From Doris montereyensis (lineage: Eukaryota; Mollusca; Gastropoda; Nudibranchia; Dorididae), in assembly GCA_037039925.1 (NCBI GenBank), contig JAXRKP010001087.1, positions 50,001 through 114,000 of the forward strand: a DNA stretch of 64,000 bases, written 5' to 3'. A program made the translations under genes and the position numbers. The notes below the pieces were generated by a model that did not search any database, was not told the origin of the DNA, and saw only the letters and a program-made list of their open reading frames with translations. Positions within the stretch are counted from its first letter, which is position 1. The number at the start of each line of letters is the position of its first letter. Positions 34,870-47,189 of this stretch are shown piece after piece.

Positions 34870-37718
34870 TCAACAAACAAAAACAGCAGTAACGTTTTAA
34901 ACAGTGCGTAGAGATTTCAAAGATATATTGCACTTCATTGGACCGACAAAAATCAATGTGCAATGACAAAATGCATAAGAGCTGAAAACATTGTTTTTGA
35001 GAAAATCTTGACTTAGTTTGAAGATGAATTATTCAAAACCACACATTCATTTCTAGGCGTCTGGTGTCACATCAAATGTCGGATTGTCTGTATGGCTAGT
35101 CCTCATCAACAAATTTAAGTTGCTGAGATGCCATCCAAGTTGTAACAATTGTCAGATGTTTTGAAACTTTACAGCTAAATTATTTATCCTTTTGATGGTT
35201 ATCAAGTGGCGATGTTTTTGAAGAAAACAAACATAACAAGATTATATTTAGACACAAATGCAGTAGTCTCCAATCCAAACTGCACACCGCCAAAAATGCA
35301 ATTTATTTTCATGTAACCGAATTTTACAATGCAAATGACCCCCTCAAAATGCAACAACGGCTGGCTTGATTTCACCAAAATGCACACACATTTTTGTAAG
35401 CCTGTCTTCAATTTGTTACATTTAAAGAGTCAATTCCTGTGAAAAATAAACTTATTAATCTCTTCTCACCTCATTCCAATGACACAATCTGTCATGCAGG
35501 TGGGTGTGTGTGTGTGTGTGTGACATCTAGATCTGAACAGACTATTCTGGCGGTCTCGGCTCTGGTCAGCTTTACCCTCTTCTTCCTCCCTCACTCGATA
35601 GGTCTGCCAGACAGACGATCCGATTATCTTCCTCTCTCTCTTATGATCACGGTCAGAAAAGGTCTTGTGCCACTTTTACCCACAGAGATGGTACTTTGTA
35701 TGACACACATTAAACCAATGCAAAAAAAAACCCCACATTGCTGCCGAATGTCTTCCCCCATCACCACCCCTTGTTGTTTGTAGTCTTGAGTGGGAGAAGG
35801 ATGTAACGGATCTATTGTGTCTTCTCCTCAAACCATGAGTAACAAACAAATCCCAAACAACAACAAAAAGAGTTTACAGGTGTTTTCAAACAGGGATGGC
35901 AATGTAAATACATGAGTCATGGCATTTGACTCCACCAAAATGCAACAAAAAAATTTGTCACCCATGGACCGTGTATTTTCGCTGAGACTACTGTTTATAC
36001 ACACTTCACAGCGTCGAAAACTTGTACCTTTTAGATTCTCACTGCCCGTCGGTTAGGTCATGTTGACCGAGGTCAGCAACCGGTCAGAGGCAGCGCGCAA
36101 TGTACCTGCCGGCAGCCGGTAAACGCTAATTAAATTACTGTACGATATTATTCTTTTTCGCCTTAGACTATTCGGGAAAATCGTTATGAGAGTGTGGTCT
36201 ACATACATGAACTGAGTGCTTTTCTATTGTAAGTAAAAATGATGCCGAAGAAATGAATCGTCATTATACAAGCATACACAAAAATGCACTCTACACAGAA
36301 GCCACAAATGATAGGTACATCGATTTTTCAGACACAAAGAGCAGATCTTCAGCGTTGAGATAATAAAGAAACTGAGCTGAAAAGTGGCTTTGTCTTAATC
36401 ACTAGAACTAAGATGTTGGATTTTGTGTTAAAGTTCAACACTGTGACGTATACACATTGATGATTGATTTTTGTACCTATCATATCACAATGTGCTCTAC
36501 TACTCTCTTAAAATTTGTTGTTAATAGTATTGCTTATAATCCCGACTTTTAAATTAATTTTTTCATACTCTTAATCTTATTCTAATCACTTTAACTCTTT
36601 CCCACATTTTCCCAATTCTGCGGGAGGTACAAGCAAGTTGTCAGTTCATTTTCCTAACCTCACATGTATTTTAAGAGCTGGTTATCGATACCTAAGACCT
36701 CATTTCATTATGAGATAGTTTTGTGCTACTGTTTAGGCTCTTCTGTTCCGGTCTACTTTTGTTTGTACTTTGCCAATGCGTCTGTCAAAATTGAAATTTT
36801 CACGAAAATTCAACGAGAGAACTGGCAGACAAACAGCAACCTCATCTGTTTGATGTAACAAAGGATAGTGCCTTATGGGTGAAATAAGAGATGTCAGTGA
36901 GGTTGATATTGATGTCAGTGACTTGTATCAGGAGATGATAATCTAAATCAGTCAACAAATAGTGATGAATCCACCGATCTAACCATAGCGCTGATCCGCA
37001 TCTAGATCCAGACACCACCTCTACCTTATCTGGTTTTACGACTATAATAAATAGATCTAGACGTAATCCTATTACAAAAATAGATAGATCTAGATCTAGA
37101 ATCAGAATAAAAAAGGACTGGGTCATTTCAAATATTGGGTGAGACAAACACTTGTTTGAAGTTTCATCCCAACCGCAATGTGTGCGTGAATCCCGAAAAA
37201 ATTTTTATTTTGATCTAAGAGTTGAAATTTTAAAATATCCACACAAGAAAGATTTTATCAAGCAAATGCCCTCATGTTATACACCAGCTGAAAGCTAATT
37301 GGATTTACTCCATCATGATAACCATTTAGATTACATCAAGCAACATTTTGAAGAGATCTGATGAGAATAAAACTGAAGGTAACAGAATTTTTGTTTCAAT
37401 TTTTGTTCGCTCACTCTTTTCCCCTACCCTCACCCTCTATAAGCATGCAAATCCCTTAATCACGGTTGAAAATAATAGGATTTACTTTCCTTCCATATGA
37501 TACCAAATTTGTTGACTTGTTGCTTCTCTTATCATATTTATGGTCATCAGTTTTAGATACTCGGGTAGAAATGTCCCACCACTTCAAAGAGTTAATCACG
37601 ATGAAAATGTGGAGGGGGGGGAAATCGGGTTTTTAATTCTGAGTGGTAATAAGTAATTTTCAAAGATCAAAAACAAATAAACATAAAGACCCTACTCAGG
37701 TACCTGGCCCAATCTTAC
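34870..37718. other. Intron between TNPO3 exons 4 and 5
   Basis: No gene recognised. It contains a TG microsatellite (35502-35522), hormone-receptor-like half-sites at 36055-36085 and AGATCTAGATCTAG motifs near 37080. Open frames here are short and lack family features. Confidence 0.6.
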
Positions 37719-37790
37719 CTGTGTCACAATCACAGCAGGAGTTCCTAAAGCAATCTTTGATGCATGTTCTAGAAGAGAATCCCTCAGCGA
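37719..37790 (-). CDS. TNPO3: TNPO3 exon 4 (24 residues)
   Basis: A 72-nt exon coding SLRDSLLEHASK followed by ...TPAVIVTQ, matching human SLRDSLLTHIQN...SPVIVTQ. Acceptor TTCTAG, donor GTAAGA, phase 0 at both ends. Confidence 0.93.
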
Positions 37791-38129
37791 CTAGAAGAAA
37801 GAAAAAAGACATACTATAAAAAAGGAAAAGAAAACGAAACACAACAACCCCCCACCCCCAAAAAACCCAACCCAACCCACTAGAAATAAAGAAACCATCT
37901 CTCCTCATTGCCAAAACCATAGACAAACTTGCCATTGAAAAGAAAAGTCACAGAATATACCTTTATATACAATCCGCAGAACAAGTAACAATAATTTTCT
38001 TAACAGTTTTGAAGTTCATGATCCAAACTTTGTTGCTTCTAAATTTCTTGAACATTGCAAAGCTTGTGCAAACCTCACAGATGACTTAAGAGACTTCCCA
38101 AACCATCACAAAACTATGGTGTGACAAAC

Positions 38130-38171
38130 CTGATGAGACTCTGCGGGCAGTTCATGGAAGGCATACTGAAT
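38130..38171 (-). CDS. TNPO3: TNPO3 exon 3 (14 residues)
   Basis: A 42-nt exon coding IQYAFHELPAESHQ, aligned with human IQTSFYELPTDSHA. It has phase 0 at both ends, acceptor CCACAG and donor GTTTGT. It is too short to find without the protein alignment. Confidence 0.9.
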
Positions 38172-38624
38172 CTGTGGATGAGGGAAAACAATCAGGCATG
38201 TAGATATGTGAATAAATCAAACAAGAAAAAAACTCTTAAATTTTATTTTATTTTAATATAACTAACTTGAGTATCAAAGTGAACAACAAAAACGTCAAAT
38301 CAAAACAAGCATCAATGAAATATTGAATCAAGAGCAAGATAAAGACAAACAAATAAAACAGTGGAGCCTCTCTAATCAGAAACCCGGCCAATTGGAAAGA
38401 AATCCCAAGGAACAGAATTTTAAATATATATTTTACCTCGCTAAACGTGAAAGGTTTCCAGCTGATCAGGACAATTTCTTTGCGGGCTTGCATCAATTAT
38501 TTATTCCAACACTCACTTGCTATCCAAATTTGGTTTCCGAATCAATCAATTAATTACACCTGCGTTAGTGGCAAACATGTTATACTTTACATAATGATAT
38601 GTAGACGATGTTGTCAGTGCCAGT

Positions 38625-39275
38625 TAATAATAATACTAAAGCATTTATTGAGCGCCTCTCATCCACCGAAATGCTCGATGGCGCTTTAGAGCATTGACAC
38701 AATTACAGATTATATAAAATGTACAGTAATAAACCTAAAAAAAAATATATTTTTTAAAAAGGATGTTAGTTTTAAAAATACTAAAAGTTCAATAAAACAG
38801 AGGAACAAGAAACTCATAAAAAGTTCAGTCTTAAGATTCTTTAAAAAGTTGAAATGAAGGGCTGCTTTTAGTTTTGAAAGAGATATTATTCCATAAGAGA
38901 GGGGGCAGCATGACTGAATGACTTTACAATAAAAGATAATCTTTTAGTTGGCATTGTGATTAAGAGAGAATTTGATGATCTTAATATTCTGTTAGGTTGG
39001 TAAAAACTGACCAGCTCTTGTAAATAGGATGGGACAAGACCGTTTAGACATTTGTAACAATAACAAAATTTTAAAATCTATCCTGTAACTTACTAGGAGC
39101 CAGTGTAGTTCTTTTAATATTGGCTCACTTTGTATAGTTAAGTTGATTAGCCTAGCCACCTTATTCTGAAGCTTTTTCAATCTCTGAATCAAATATGTTG
39201 GTGCAGATGTTAAGAGAGCATTGCAATAATCTATACGACTAAGAATAAGTGATGTAACAAGCATTTTTTGTTGTT
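38625..39275 (-). mobile_element. CR1/L2-like LINE, 3' part
   Basis: The minus-strand frame at 38992-39264 codes LVTSLILSRIDYCNALLTSA, LKKLQNKVARLINL and KELHWLLVSYRIDFKILLL, the characteristic C-terminal RT/thumb region of CR1/L2-type elements. The sequence from 38990 to 38628 is the decayed remainder, ending in a TAATAATAATA-type 3' tail. Confidence 0.82.
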
Positions 39276-40106
39276 GCTTGGTTTAAAATAAATCGTATCT
39301 TGCTAATATTCTTCAAATAAAAGGATGACCATAAGCCAGACATCTGTTACACGGGCATGAAATCAGTCGCAGCACCAGTACAGTTTTGACATGAGGTGGC
39401 GTTTAGAAAGCAGAGTCATGTACTGTCATAGAATTTCATAGCCAGCTTAGCCTGTCAATCACAAAGGTGGACACGCCAGGAGATTTAATGATCCACCATG
39501 CATTCTTGATTATGTGTCTTCTCTATCTACCATCCGATGAAGCTGGACTGTGAGTGATACCATATATGAATGCCATATTTGTTTTGGTCAACTGGTCCTG
39601 TGGCTACAAAAAATTACTAATTTAATTTTGTATTTTATCAAAATCCTGAGTAACGGGAACCCAGCTAACCGGGACAATTTCATGATCCACCAAGATTTCC
39701 TAATTAGAGAGGTTCTATTGAGTGACAATATTGTGCAACTGAATTAATCTACATGTATGGCTATAGAAACACCACATTTAAAACAAGACTTCATTTGCAT
39801 CTGTTTGAAAATCAGTTGACAATATCAAAATTGTTATATTTATTCATAAAATCTACAAGAAGCAGTTATCATCAGGATTCAGTGAGTCTTTAATTTCTGC
39901 AAGTCATTAAAATGTTAATGAATCTTTACCATGAAGAACATGACCATATACAAACAATACTTGTAAGATATTGATAAATCGATCATTGAAGCAAAATGCT
40001 AAATTCAGTTGATGTAACATCAAGGGATGGCTTTCATACACCATGCACAGTTGCCAAATTTCCAAAATTCATTCAAGGCCAGTAAAAAAAACACCTTGAG
40101 CCATAC

Positions 40107-40199
40107 CTTTGTAATGCATTGTTTTGAGCAGCAAAATAGCATGATTCTAAACTCTGATTTGCGACGAAGAAGTTGATCTGATATCTGCCATGCATAAAC
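40107..40199 (-). CDS. TNPO3: TNPO3 exon 2 (about residues 40-69; frame disturbed)
   Basis: It starts VYAWQISDQLL (human VHAWEISDQLL). The raw frame stays open, but the middle matches the conserved ESCYFAAQ only in a shifted frame, and the end returns to the raw frame to join exon 3. The exon is 93 nt where 90 are expected, consistent with three single-base insertions (near 40148, in the A run at 40122-40125, and near 40113). Acceptor TTTTCAG and donor GTATGG are present. A second copy of the 5' edge of this exon and its flanking intron lies at 40786. Confidence 0.85.
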
Positions 40200-40785
40200 C
40201 TGAAAATGAAAAAAGAAAGAAGACAAGATAAAACTACTTGTCAATAAAAATTGGAAAATTTGTTGGCCACTGTCATCTGTCTTTGGAGGCAAACTAAATA
40301 TGCTTCTGCATCTAAGATCTTATTCAAATTAAAAGAAATCCAATAAACTGATTAACAGTAATTACACAGGATTACACAAAAAAAACAACAAAATAAACAA
40401 AGAAGGTCAGCACTCAAATAACACTGCCATTGGGATGTTCTGTATATTTGAGTCCCTCTTAGTTCTCTGGCTTAAACAGCGTGGAAAGCGGTCATATAGA
40501 GCTAACTGCACTAATTAGTAATGACTCACTGGTTTTTGGAATACCTCTATCTAAGGATGCTATCATTTAATTTATAGATAATCTGATTTGATGCAAATGT
40601 CAGCAATATAGAACATAGATTTTGTTGTAACACCATTATACAGATAAGGATTGGGGGGCCTCAAGTATGGTGACAGATCATTAGCTGTTAAAATAATGGC
40701 CGGGACAGAAAATATGGAACCCCTTCCCTACCACATTTATACCATATGCCTAAGATCTAGAAAAAACAGGGCTCTACTCCCTGAT

Positions 40786-41044
40786 ATCTGCCATGCATAA
40801 ACCTGAAAATGAAAAAAGAAAGACAAGATAAATACTACTTGTCAATAAAAATTATGAAATGATGTGCCAGACTATGGAATTCCTCCATACGAGATGAGAG
40901 AATAATAAAATGTAGAAAAGAGGCTTCTATTAGGCAATATTTTTGGAAAATTTGTTGACCACTGTCATATGTCTTTCATGAGGCAAACTAAATATGCTTC
41001 TGCATCTAAGATCTTTTTATTCAAATTAAAAGAAATCCAATAAG
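40786..41044. repeat. Duplication of the exon 2 edge and intron, interrupted
   Basis: Bases 40177-40345, including the first ~23 bases of TNPO3 exon 2 and its acceptor, recur here as two blocks (40786-40850 and 40948-41044), split by a ~95-bp LINE-like piece. That piece occurs again at 41108-41203. The copied exon is truncated and not expected to be spliced in usefully. Confidence 0.85.
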
Positions 41045-41365
41045 CTCTGTAACTCGTGACTACCCCGTCCGCTCAACTCTGAAAATGGGACTTACATTAC
41101 TTTAGCAAACAATGAAATGATGTGCCAGACTATGGAATTCCTCCATACGAGATGAGAGAATAATAAGACGTAGAAAAGAGGCTTCTATTTGGCAATATTT
41201 TTACTATCACTCAACAACCCGATACACTCATTTTTAGAGGCAAATCAACATATTTCTGGATGCTGTACACAGATATATATGGCCATTAAAACCACTCCTT
41301 TAGTAAAAGAATAACTGCCAAAGACATTATTAGATCAAGATATACTTGAAATACCTTTGTGCTGT

Positions 41366-42390
41366 ATTACGTTCTTTCTTTCTTTCTTTATCAGTTCCCA
41401 TTCTACCTTTTCGGTGTATGGGTTCAGATGCCCGAGATAATCTTCTCCAGGATGCCCTGTTTCCTTCCAAAAAAGTTAAATTTCTATGCTTCAATGCCTC
41501 TTTTATATCTTCTTCCTACTTTCTCCAAGGTCTACCTTTTGGTCTTTTACCTTGGGCTTTAGCACTGTATACTGATTTAGCTATTCTATTGTCATTTTTT
41601 TCTGTTTACATGCCCAAACCATCTCAGTTGACTCATTTCTATCTTAGTTTTTATGCTATCTGTTTTGGTTTGATCTCTTATTGTTGTGTTTTTGATTTTG
41701 TTTCTTTTAGTTTCCTACTACTCTTCTTAGATATTTCATTTCAGCTGCCTGTACTCTGCTGTATTCTCTACTGTCTAAAGTCCAAGTTTAGCTGCCATAG
41801 AGGAGAGTAGGACAATAAACTGTATTGTATACTGCCATTTTAGTTTTTGTTGACAATTCTTGCTACCTACAAATGCCTTTCCAAGATGGTTATATTATAT
41901 ATTGCACTTGCCTTTTTGATTCTCTGGCTGATTTCTTCTCTTAGTTTCCCCTTTGAGTTAATCATTACTCCTAGGAAATTGCTTTAAACTTGTTCTAAAT
42001 ACTCCCTGTCCAATTTAAGATTTTGTGTTTTAGCTTCACTAGTTACTAGAATTGTTTTGGTTTTCTTTGCATTTACTCTCTTTCCTCTTTTATTTAGTTC
42101 ATTGTTCATAATGTTGATATTCGACTGAAGGTCCTCTCTGATTTTCCAAAGAGAACTAAATCATTGGCAAATGAAAGCATTGATGATACATTTACTGGTT
42201 TTGTGCTTCCACATACCTACATTCATTTTCTTCATTTTTGAGGATGCTTTTAGACTGAATCCATAAATGTGATAAACAAAGAAGGGCGTAGGAAACAACC
42301 CTGTCTTACTCCTATATCTACATCAAATGCTGCAGATATGTTTCCAGCTTTACTCTCACTGCGCATGTTGGTTTATTGTAAAAACTTTAA
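41366..42390 (-). mobile_element. RTE-like LINE copy D, 5'-truncated
   Basis: Minus-strand RT remnants from NKPTC (42380) through the FADDL region (about 42170) to the C-terminal FGYVNRM-like part. The 3' end is at 41366 with an AAAG-repeat tail. Broken in several places. It lies in TNPO3 intron 1, in the same orientation as the gene. Confidence 0.85.
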
Positions 42391-42944
42391 AAAAGAAATT
42401 AACTCTACTCAGAAATTACCAATCGTTTAATAGCACACTAGCCAGTTATGCTGGCTTTCAAAATTATATTCACTGGTTCAGCAAACAAAGTAAATGATGA
42501 CATAAAGAATGTACACATCATTCAACTTTTATGTCAATTAAGTTAAAAATCCTCAAATTTGTAAAAACAAAGTTTATTACATAGTATTTCAGTGTATCCT
42601 CAAGAACGTCTCTTAAGAAAATCGTGATAGAAATGTCACATTTATGGAGGTTGCTTTAATTTTTTTTATTTCAATAGGTTATGATGACCCCAAAATGAAT
42701 CCAAGAAAAATGAGAAATTCTACACAATATACCTCAAATGCAAGATAAAGAGACCATCAAAGGATACACAACTGCTCATGTTCTTTCATTACATATTTGA
42801 CTATACACATGCAAAATATGAACTGAAAAAAAAAATCAAAGATGGGGAGAAGCTCTGAAAAAAAAACCCTGGACTTTATCGCCCTCCTTAAAATTTCAAA
42901 ATAATATTATGTAAGAGCGTTTTCATTCAAGTCCATGTACAAGA

Positions 42945-43305
42945 AATATAAAAAAAACCCAAATGTTATCAGACATGCCAACTTTTAGAATCAAAATTCA
43001 AGAGATATCTGTTACATACTGTATCATCATAGTCCTGTAGTAGAAGTAGTACATTGCTGGACTGGCAATAAACCCTATATATATATATATCTGTGGGTTT
43101 ATTTTCAAAAGTATATCAAGCCATTATAGCCATGCAGACTATTCATCCTCTGATTCTATAAAACATGTGAAAATTTCACAGATGCAATGTGTATGTTGTG
43201 CAAGATACAGATCCCATAGCAGTTATTAAAATGGTGTGCCCCCTCCCTCCCCCTGATAACCTCTAACCAAATAATTACCCAAATACACACACAAAAAAAA
43301 AACAA
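42945..43305. repeat. Dispersed ~330-bp repeat, copy 2
   Basis: Partner of 28065-28400, same orientation, with an extra TATATATATA stretch near 43076. Confidence 0.8.
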
Positions 43306-44367
43306 CAACCCAGAGAACGGATGAAAACCAGTGAATCATCTTTTCTTTTCATTTGTCTTCATTTCTTTACATTCAAATCCATCTTCTCACCAAACCTTCA
43401 TCCTTTTTTATCAGTCACTAATTTCCATCATATTTTTCATGTTTTCTTACCTACTTTCTTCCATGTCTCTGTACTCATGAGTCACCTTACTTCCCTCCAG
43501 AACATTTTACTACAACTACAATATTCCCTAATGTTCTCTTCAAGTATGACCCCCCCTTCTCTCTATCTCGACAATGGCTACCTATAAGGCAATATTAATA
43601 GATGCAGACCTGCCACTCTTGGAATGAAGAATCCTAATCCAAGCTAAAAAATAGCAGTTTAAAAAAAAAGTCAACAGGTGTGAGTTATCTCCCTTTACAG
43701 GCATGATTGGTAAAGGGCGTGGATGTCAGTTGGATTTGTTTATTTTATTGGATTTTACCCCCATCTAACATAAATATACATTGATCCCAGGTGAGAGAAA
43801 ACAGCAAAATTAAAGATCAAATAAAAGAGAAAAGGAAAGAAGAAGAACCACCCACGTTGCAATTGAGTCTCGGAAAAGAAAAGCTCAAATCAAAGTAGCT
43901 TCACTTCATTACTTCAAATCAAACCCCGAAACTTTCTACTAAGCCTAAATAAAGACCTAAAAGTAATAACAGGCGACATTGAAACAAAAATCAATACTCA
44001 TGTAGTATTGTAGCCCACATGAAGTATTGTATATAGCTCACACGTAGTATGAACACAATACTACAGGTGCCTGTGTTGATCGGATGCTGTACAGAACAGT
44101 AGTGACCGCCTGAATGCCCGGTGCTTGCAGAGCAGACAAAACGGACATTCAGGCGGCACACCAGGGGCAACAATTTGGGGAAGGCCTATTTCTGTGAAGT
44201 TGGGGCTCCCTAGTGACTTGTCAATTTCGTCCAGGATTTGGAGCTTCTTTTTGTATATCATTTCCTGGTTTATTCATTTTCATTTTCAAGATGTAGATTT
44301 GTATATAATTGTGACACAAAACCTTAAAAGATATGTGGAAGGGAAGGAGACACATTTACACACGTGA

Positions 44368-44382
44368 ATGAGAGAGAGAGAC

Positions 44383-44465
<83 letters not shown>

Positions 44466-44466
44466 G

Positions 44467-44558
<92 letters not shown>
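44368..44558. repeat. AG microsatellite
   Basis: About 190 bases of AG repeats with rare AC interruptions. The serine/leucine and Arg/Glu open frames through it are artefacts. Confidence 0.97.
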
Positions 44559-45106
44559 AGGCAGATACAGAGAGACAAACACAAGATCAAGAAAAATTGA
44601 ATAATAAAATACATTCCTCATCAATACTAGATCAACCTCTGAGCACTGTCATAGTACAGACAACACATAAAGAATGTCAATGAAATAAAATCTGATTTCA
44701 ATACAATAAAATAGAAGGAGATAGAATATATACACACGAGACAGAGAGAAAGGACAGGGCCAAGAAAGATAGAAAGGAGAATAGATACGCGCACAAGACA
44801 GAGATAGAGAGAGGACAAGGACAAGAAAGATAGAAGGAGAGACACACATACACATACGAGAAAGAGATAGATCTGTATATACCAAATCACGCAAGTCACA
44901 TCTAGATCTAATGGTGAATCGTTCCCATCCACCATATTCATCTGTAATTTGCCACATCCAGGGGAAATAGTAAAAATGTCAAATAATAACAAAATAAAAT
45001 CATTATTAGATTTACCGTACATCTAGATCTAGATGTTGAATTTCATTAACTACTCCTTACAAAAAATACAAAGTCTATTCCCAATTTCACTGGGATCATG
45101 CTCAGG

Positions 45107-45224
45107 TCCATCATTAATGACGGATAGTGGCAAAGTCCATCCGTCATTAAAGGCGAATTCAGTGAGAGACGAGCTCCTTTCACCATAAATTAATGATGGA
45201 TAGTGGCAAAGTCTATCCGTCATA
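45107..45224. repeat. Pair of stem-loop repeats
   Basis: TAATGACGGAT...ATCCGTCATTA (45115-45149) forms a perfect 11-bp stem around AGTGGCAAAGTCC. A second copy with TAATGATGGAT...ATCCGTCAT lies about 80 bp on. Located in TNPO3 intron 1 close to the first coding exon. Confidence 0.75.
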
Positions 45225-45563
45225 CTTGCGAATAGTATGGAACTCATACCATTTCGTAAACAGCCGACGCAAGAACACACTTCATGATGTAGATTTGGAT
45301 ATTCCAGGTCTACTTGTAAAGCGCCGAGAACTGTCGAGTTTAAACTAGAAGGGTTTGTAATCGTATTTGATTTCGTATGAAATTTGTGCGGTGCTAAGTG
45401 CGATTATCCCTAATCTAGATCACTAGATTCCAGATCTAGCTCTCATATCTAATCTAGACATAGATAAATGATAAGATATCAATCTTTCAATCCTTTTAGA
45501 GATATATTATATTGAAATTAAAAGTTTGTGATTGTTATTGCACACACAATGATGACAATGTAC

Positions 45564-45702
45564 CGATTTTTGCAACTCTCCAAGCCATAGAGAGGCTTTC
45601 TCTTTCCCTGTAACATCTGGATTGTTGTACAGAGCTTGCAAAGCCTGGTTAACAGTCTCTAGAGATGGTTCTTCATCCATTTGTTCAGAAAATGTCTGGA
45701 AC
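45564..45702 (-). CDS. TNPO3: TNPO3 exon 1 (start codon, residues 1-39)
   Basis: The start ATG is at 45680-45678. The 39 coding residues end [15 protein letters not shown], closely matching the human N-terminus (about 40 residues, ending in FWLGELQRS). The donor GTACAT follows at 45563. A pyrimidine-rich tract and AG lie just upstream of 45702, so the 22 bases before the ATG are probably 5' UTR spliced to an upstream non-coding exon that I could not place. The long open frame around this exon continues through both splice sites only by chance. Confidence 0.93.
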
Positions 45703-46122
45703 CTAAGGACAAAACAAATCAGTGCTTTTTCTTCCTGCAGACGCACACCGGGAAACCGGAAGTGAGGATTGAGGCGAAAAATACAAAATCATGATCATTA
45801 TAGATATGTCCTTGGAATTTATACGAAATACGAAATTCAATTAGCTGAGGGAAGTCAAGCGTGTCTAGCAACATGTTACATACGTGAGCAGCAGCTGTAA
45901 GTTCTTGAAGGAAGACCCACAAAGCTTAACTTGTCTTAGCAATCAATATCTTTATAATCCAATCTTGATTTGTTTGAAGGGTTTATATTGATTATAATGA
46001 TTAGTGTATCCTGTTAAATGTTAATATCGTTTGGTGAGGTCAAGGAAAAGTAAAGAGCATCAAGGCCAAGTGATCTAAAGTTTAAAGCTACGATAACTCT
46101 CTGTTTCGTATGTTTGACAATA

Positions 46123-46193
<71 letters not shown>

Positions 46194-46219
46194 CGTGTGT
46201 GTGTGTGTGTGTGCGCGTA
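46123..46219. repeat. TA/TG microsatellite
   Basis: About 58 bases of AT repeats followed by GTGTGCGTGTG repeats, about 0.4 kb upstream of TNPO3 exon 1. Confidence 0.95.
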
Positions 46220-46613
46220 GAATTTATATCGATATCTAGCGCATATCCAACATTATCTGATGCTCTATGCGCTTTTAAGTCAGAATACACAGTATAGGGC
46301 AAGCATCTTTATTGACTTCGAGGTCATTCTACTACTATGCGTTTTACAATGACATGGGTAATAATGTTATAAAATATACTTCAAAGGAACATGTGAGACC
46401 ACATGGAAAATTATTGTCCTGGTCTTTGAGAAATACACTATGGAAGTAATGTCGTGTTCAAACTTGAGACGTAAACTATACATTCAACTAGGCCTACCGA
46501 TACACGTAACGTAGCAAAATCATGATTAGCCTACCGTAGGTCTAGATCTACGTCTCTGCGATCAATAAAGAAAAAAGTCAAAGCAAAAAAACACCTCAAG
46601 TTTTATCATTTCT

Positions 46614-46616
<3 letters not shown>

Positions 46617-46697
<81 letters not shown>
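46617..46697. repeat. TA microsatellite
   Basis: About 80 bases of uninterrupted TA repeats. Confidence 0.95.
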
Positions 46698-46703
<6 letters not shown>

Positions 46704-46729
46704 TGGGACACCTTCAAACCCCATTACCC

Positions 46730-47130
46730 CCATCTGTCTCTGTCTATCTGTCTCTGTCTGTCTGTCTCTCTCTCCTCCTTTCTCTCCGTCACCCCCTCTC
46801 TATCTCGCTCTCTCTTTCTTCCTCTCTCCCTCTCATTCCGCTCTGATCTGCTGGGTTCTTCACACACCCCACACACACACTCTCCCTCCCCCCCTTCCTC
46901 TCCCTTACCCCATCTCTTTCTCGCTCTCTCTTTCTTCCCTCTCTCTCCCTCTCATTCCGCTCTGATCTGCTGGGGTCTTCACCCCCCACACATTACCCTC
47001 CCCCTTTCTCTCCCCTCCCCCTCTCTCTCTCTATCTCCATTCTCTCTTTACCCAAACCCCCCCACTCTCTGTTTCCCTCGCTCGTTCTGCTTTGCCATGC
47101 TTCGCACACATACACACGCGCACCCACATA
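46730..47130. repeat. Pyrimidine-rich low-complexity region
   Basis: CT-rich imperfect repeats including two ~120-bp near-copies around CTCATTCCGCTCTGATCTGC (46830 and 46950), so the region expanded partly by larger duplication. Confidence 0.8.
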
Positions 47131-47189
47131 CACATACTGTCACTCTCACGCTTCTTATGTCTCCAGTAAATCACCATCCAGACCATATA

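Larger units (their letters stand above)
683..45680 (-). other. TNPO3: TNPO3 (transportin-3) gene, coding span, 3' end off window
   Basis: Importin-beta-family nuclear import receptor that carries SR splicing factors through nuclear pores and releases them on RanGTP. I identified 25 minus-strand coding exons by similarity to vertebrate TNPO3 along almost its whole length, in collinear order, each with an AG acceptor and GT donor. The assembled product is about 873 residues against about 923 in human; the missing part is the C-terminal ~50 residues, expected left of base 1. The family fold is an N-terminal importin-beta domain followed by HEAT repeats. Introns run from 85 bp (intron 20) to about 8 kb and hold nearly all the mobile elements in the window. 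Exons 2, 5, 6, 10, 13, 15 and 17 contain apparent single-base indels. No nonsense codon was seen other than those the shifts create, and all splice sites are intact, so a working gene with assembly errors is more likely than a pseudogene. Confidence 0.95.
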
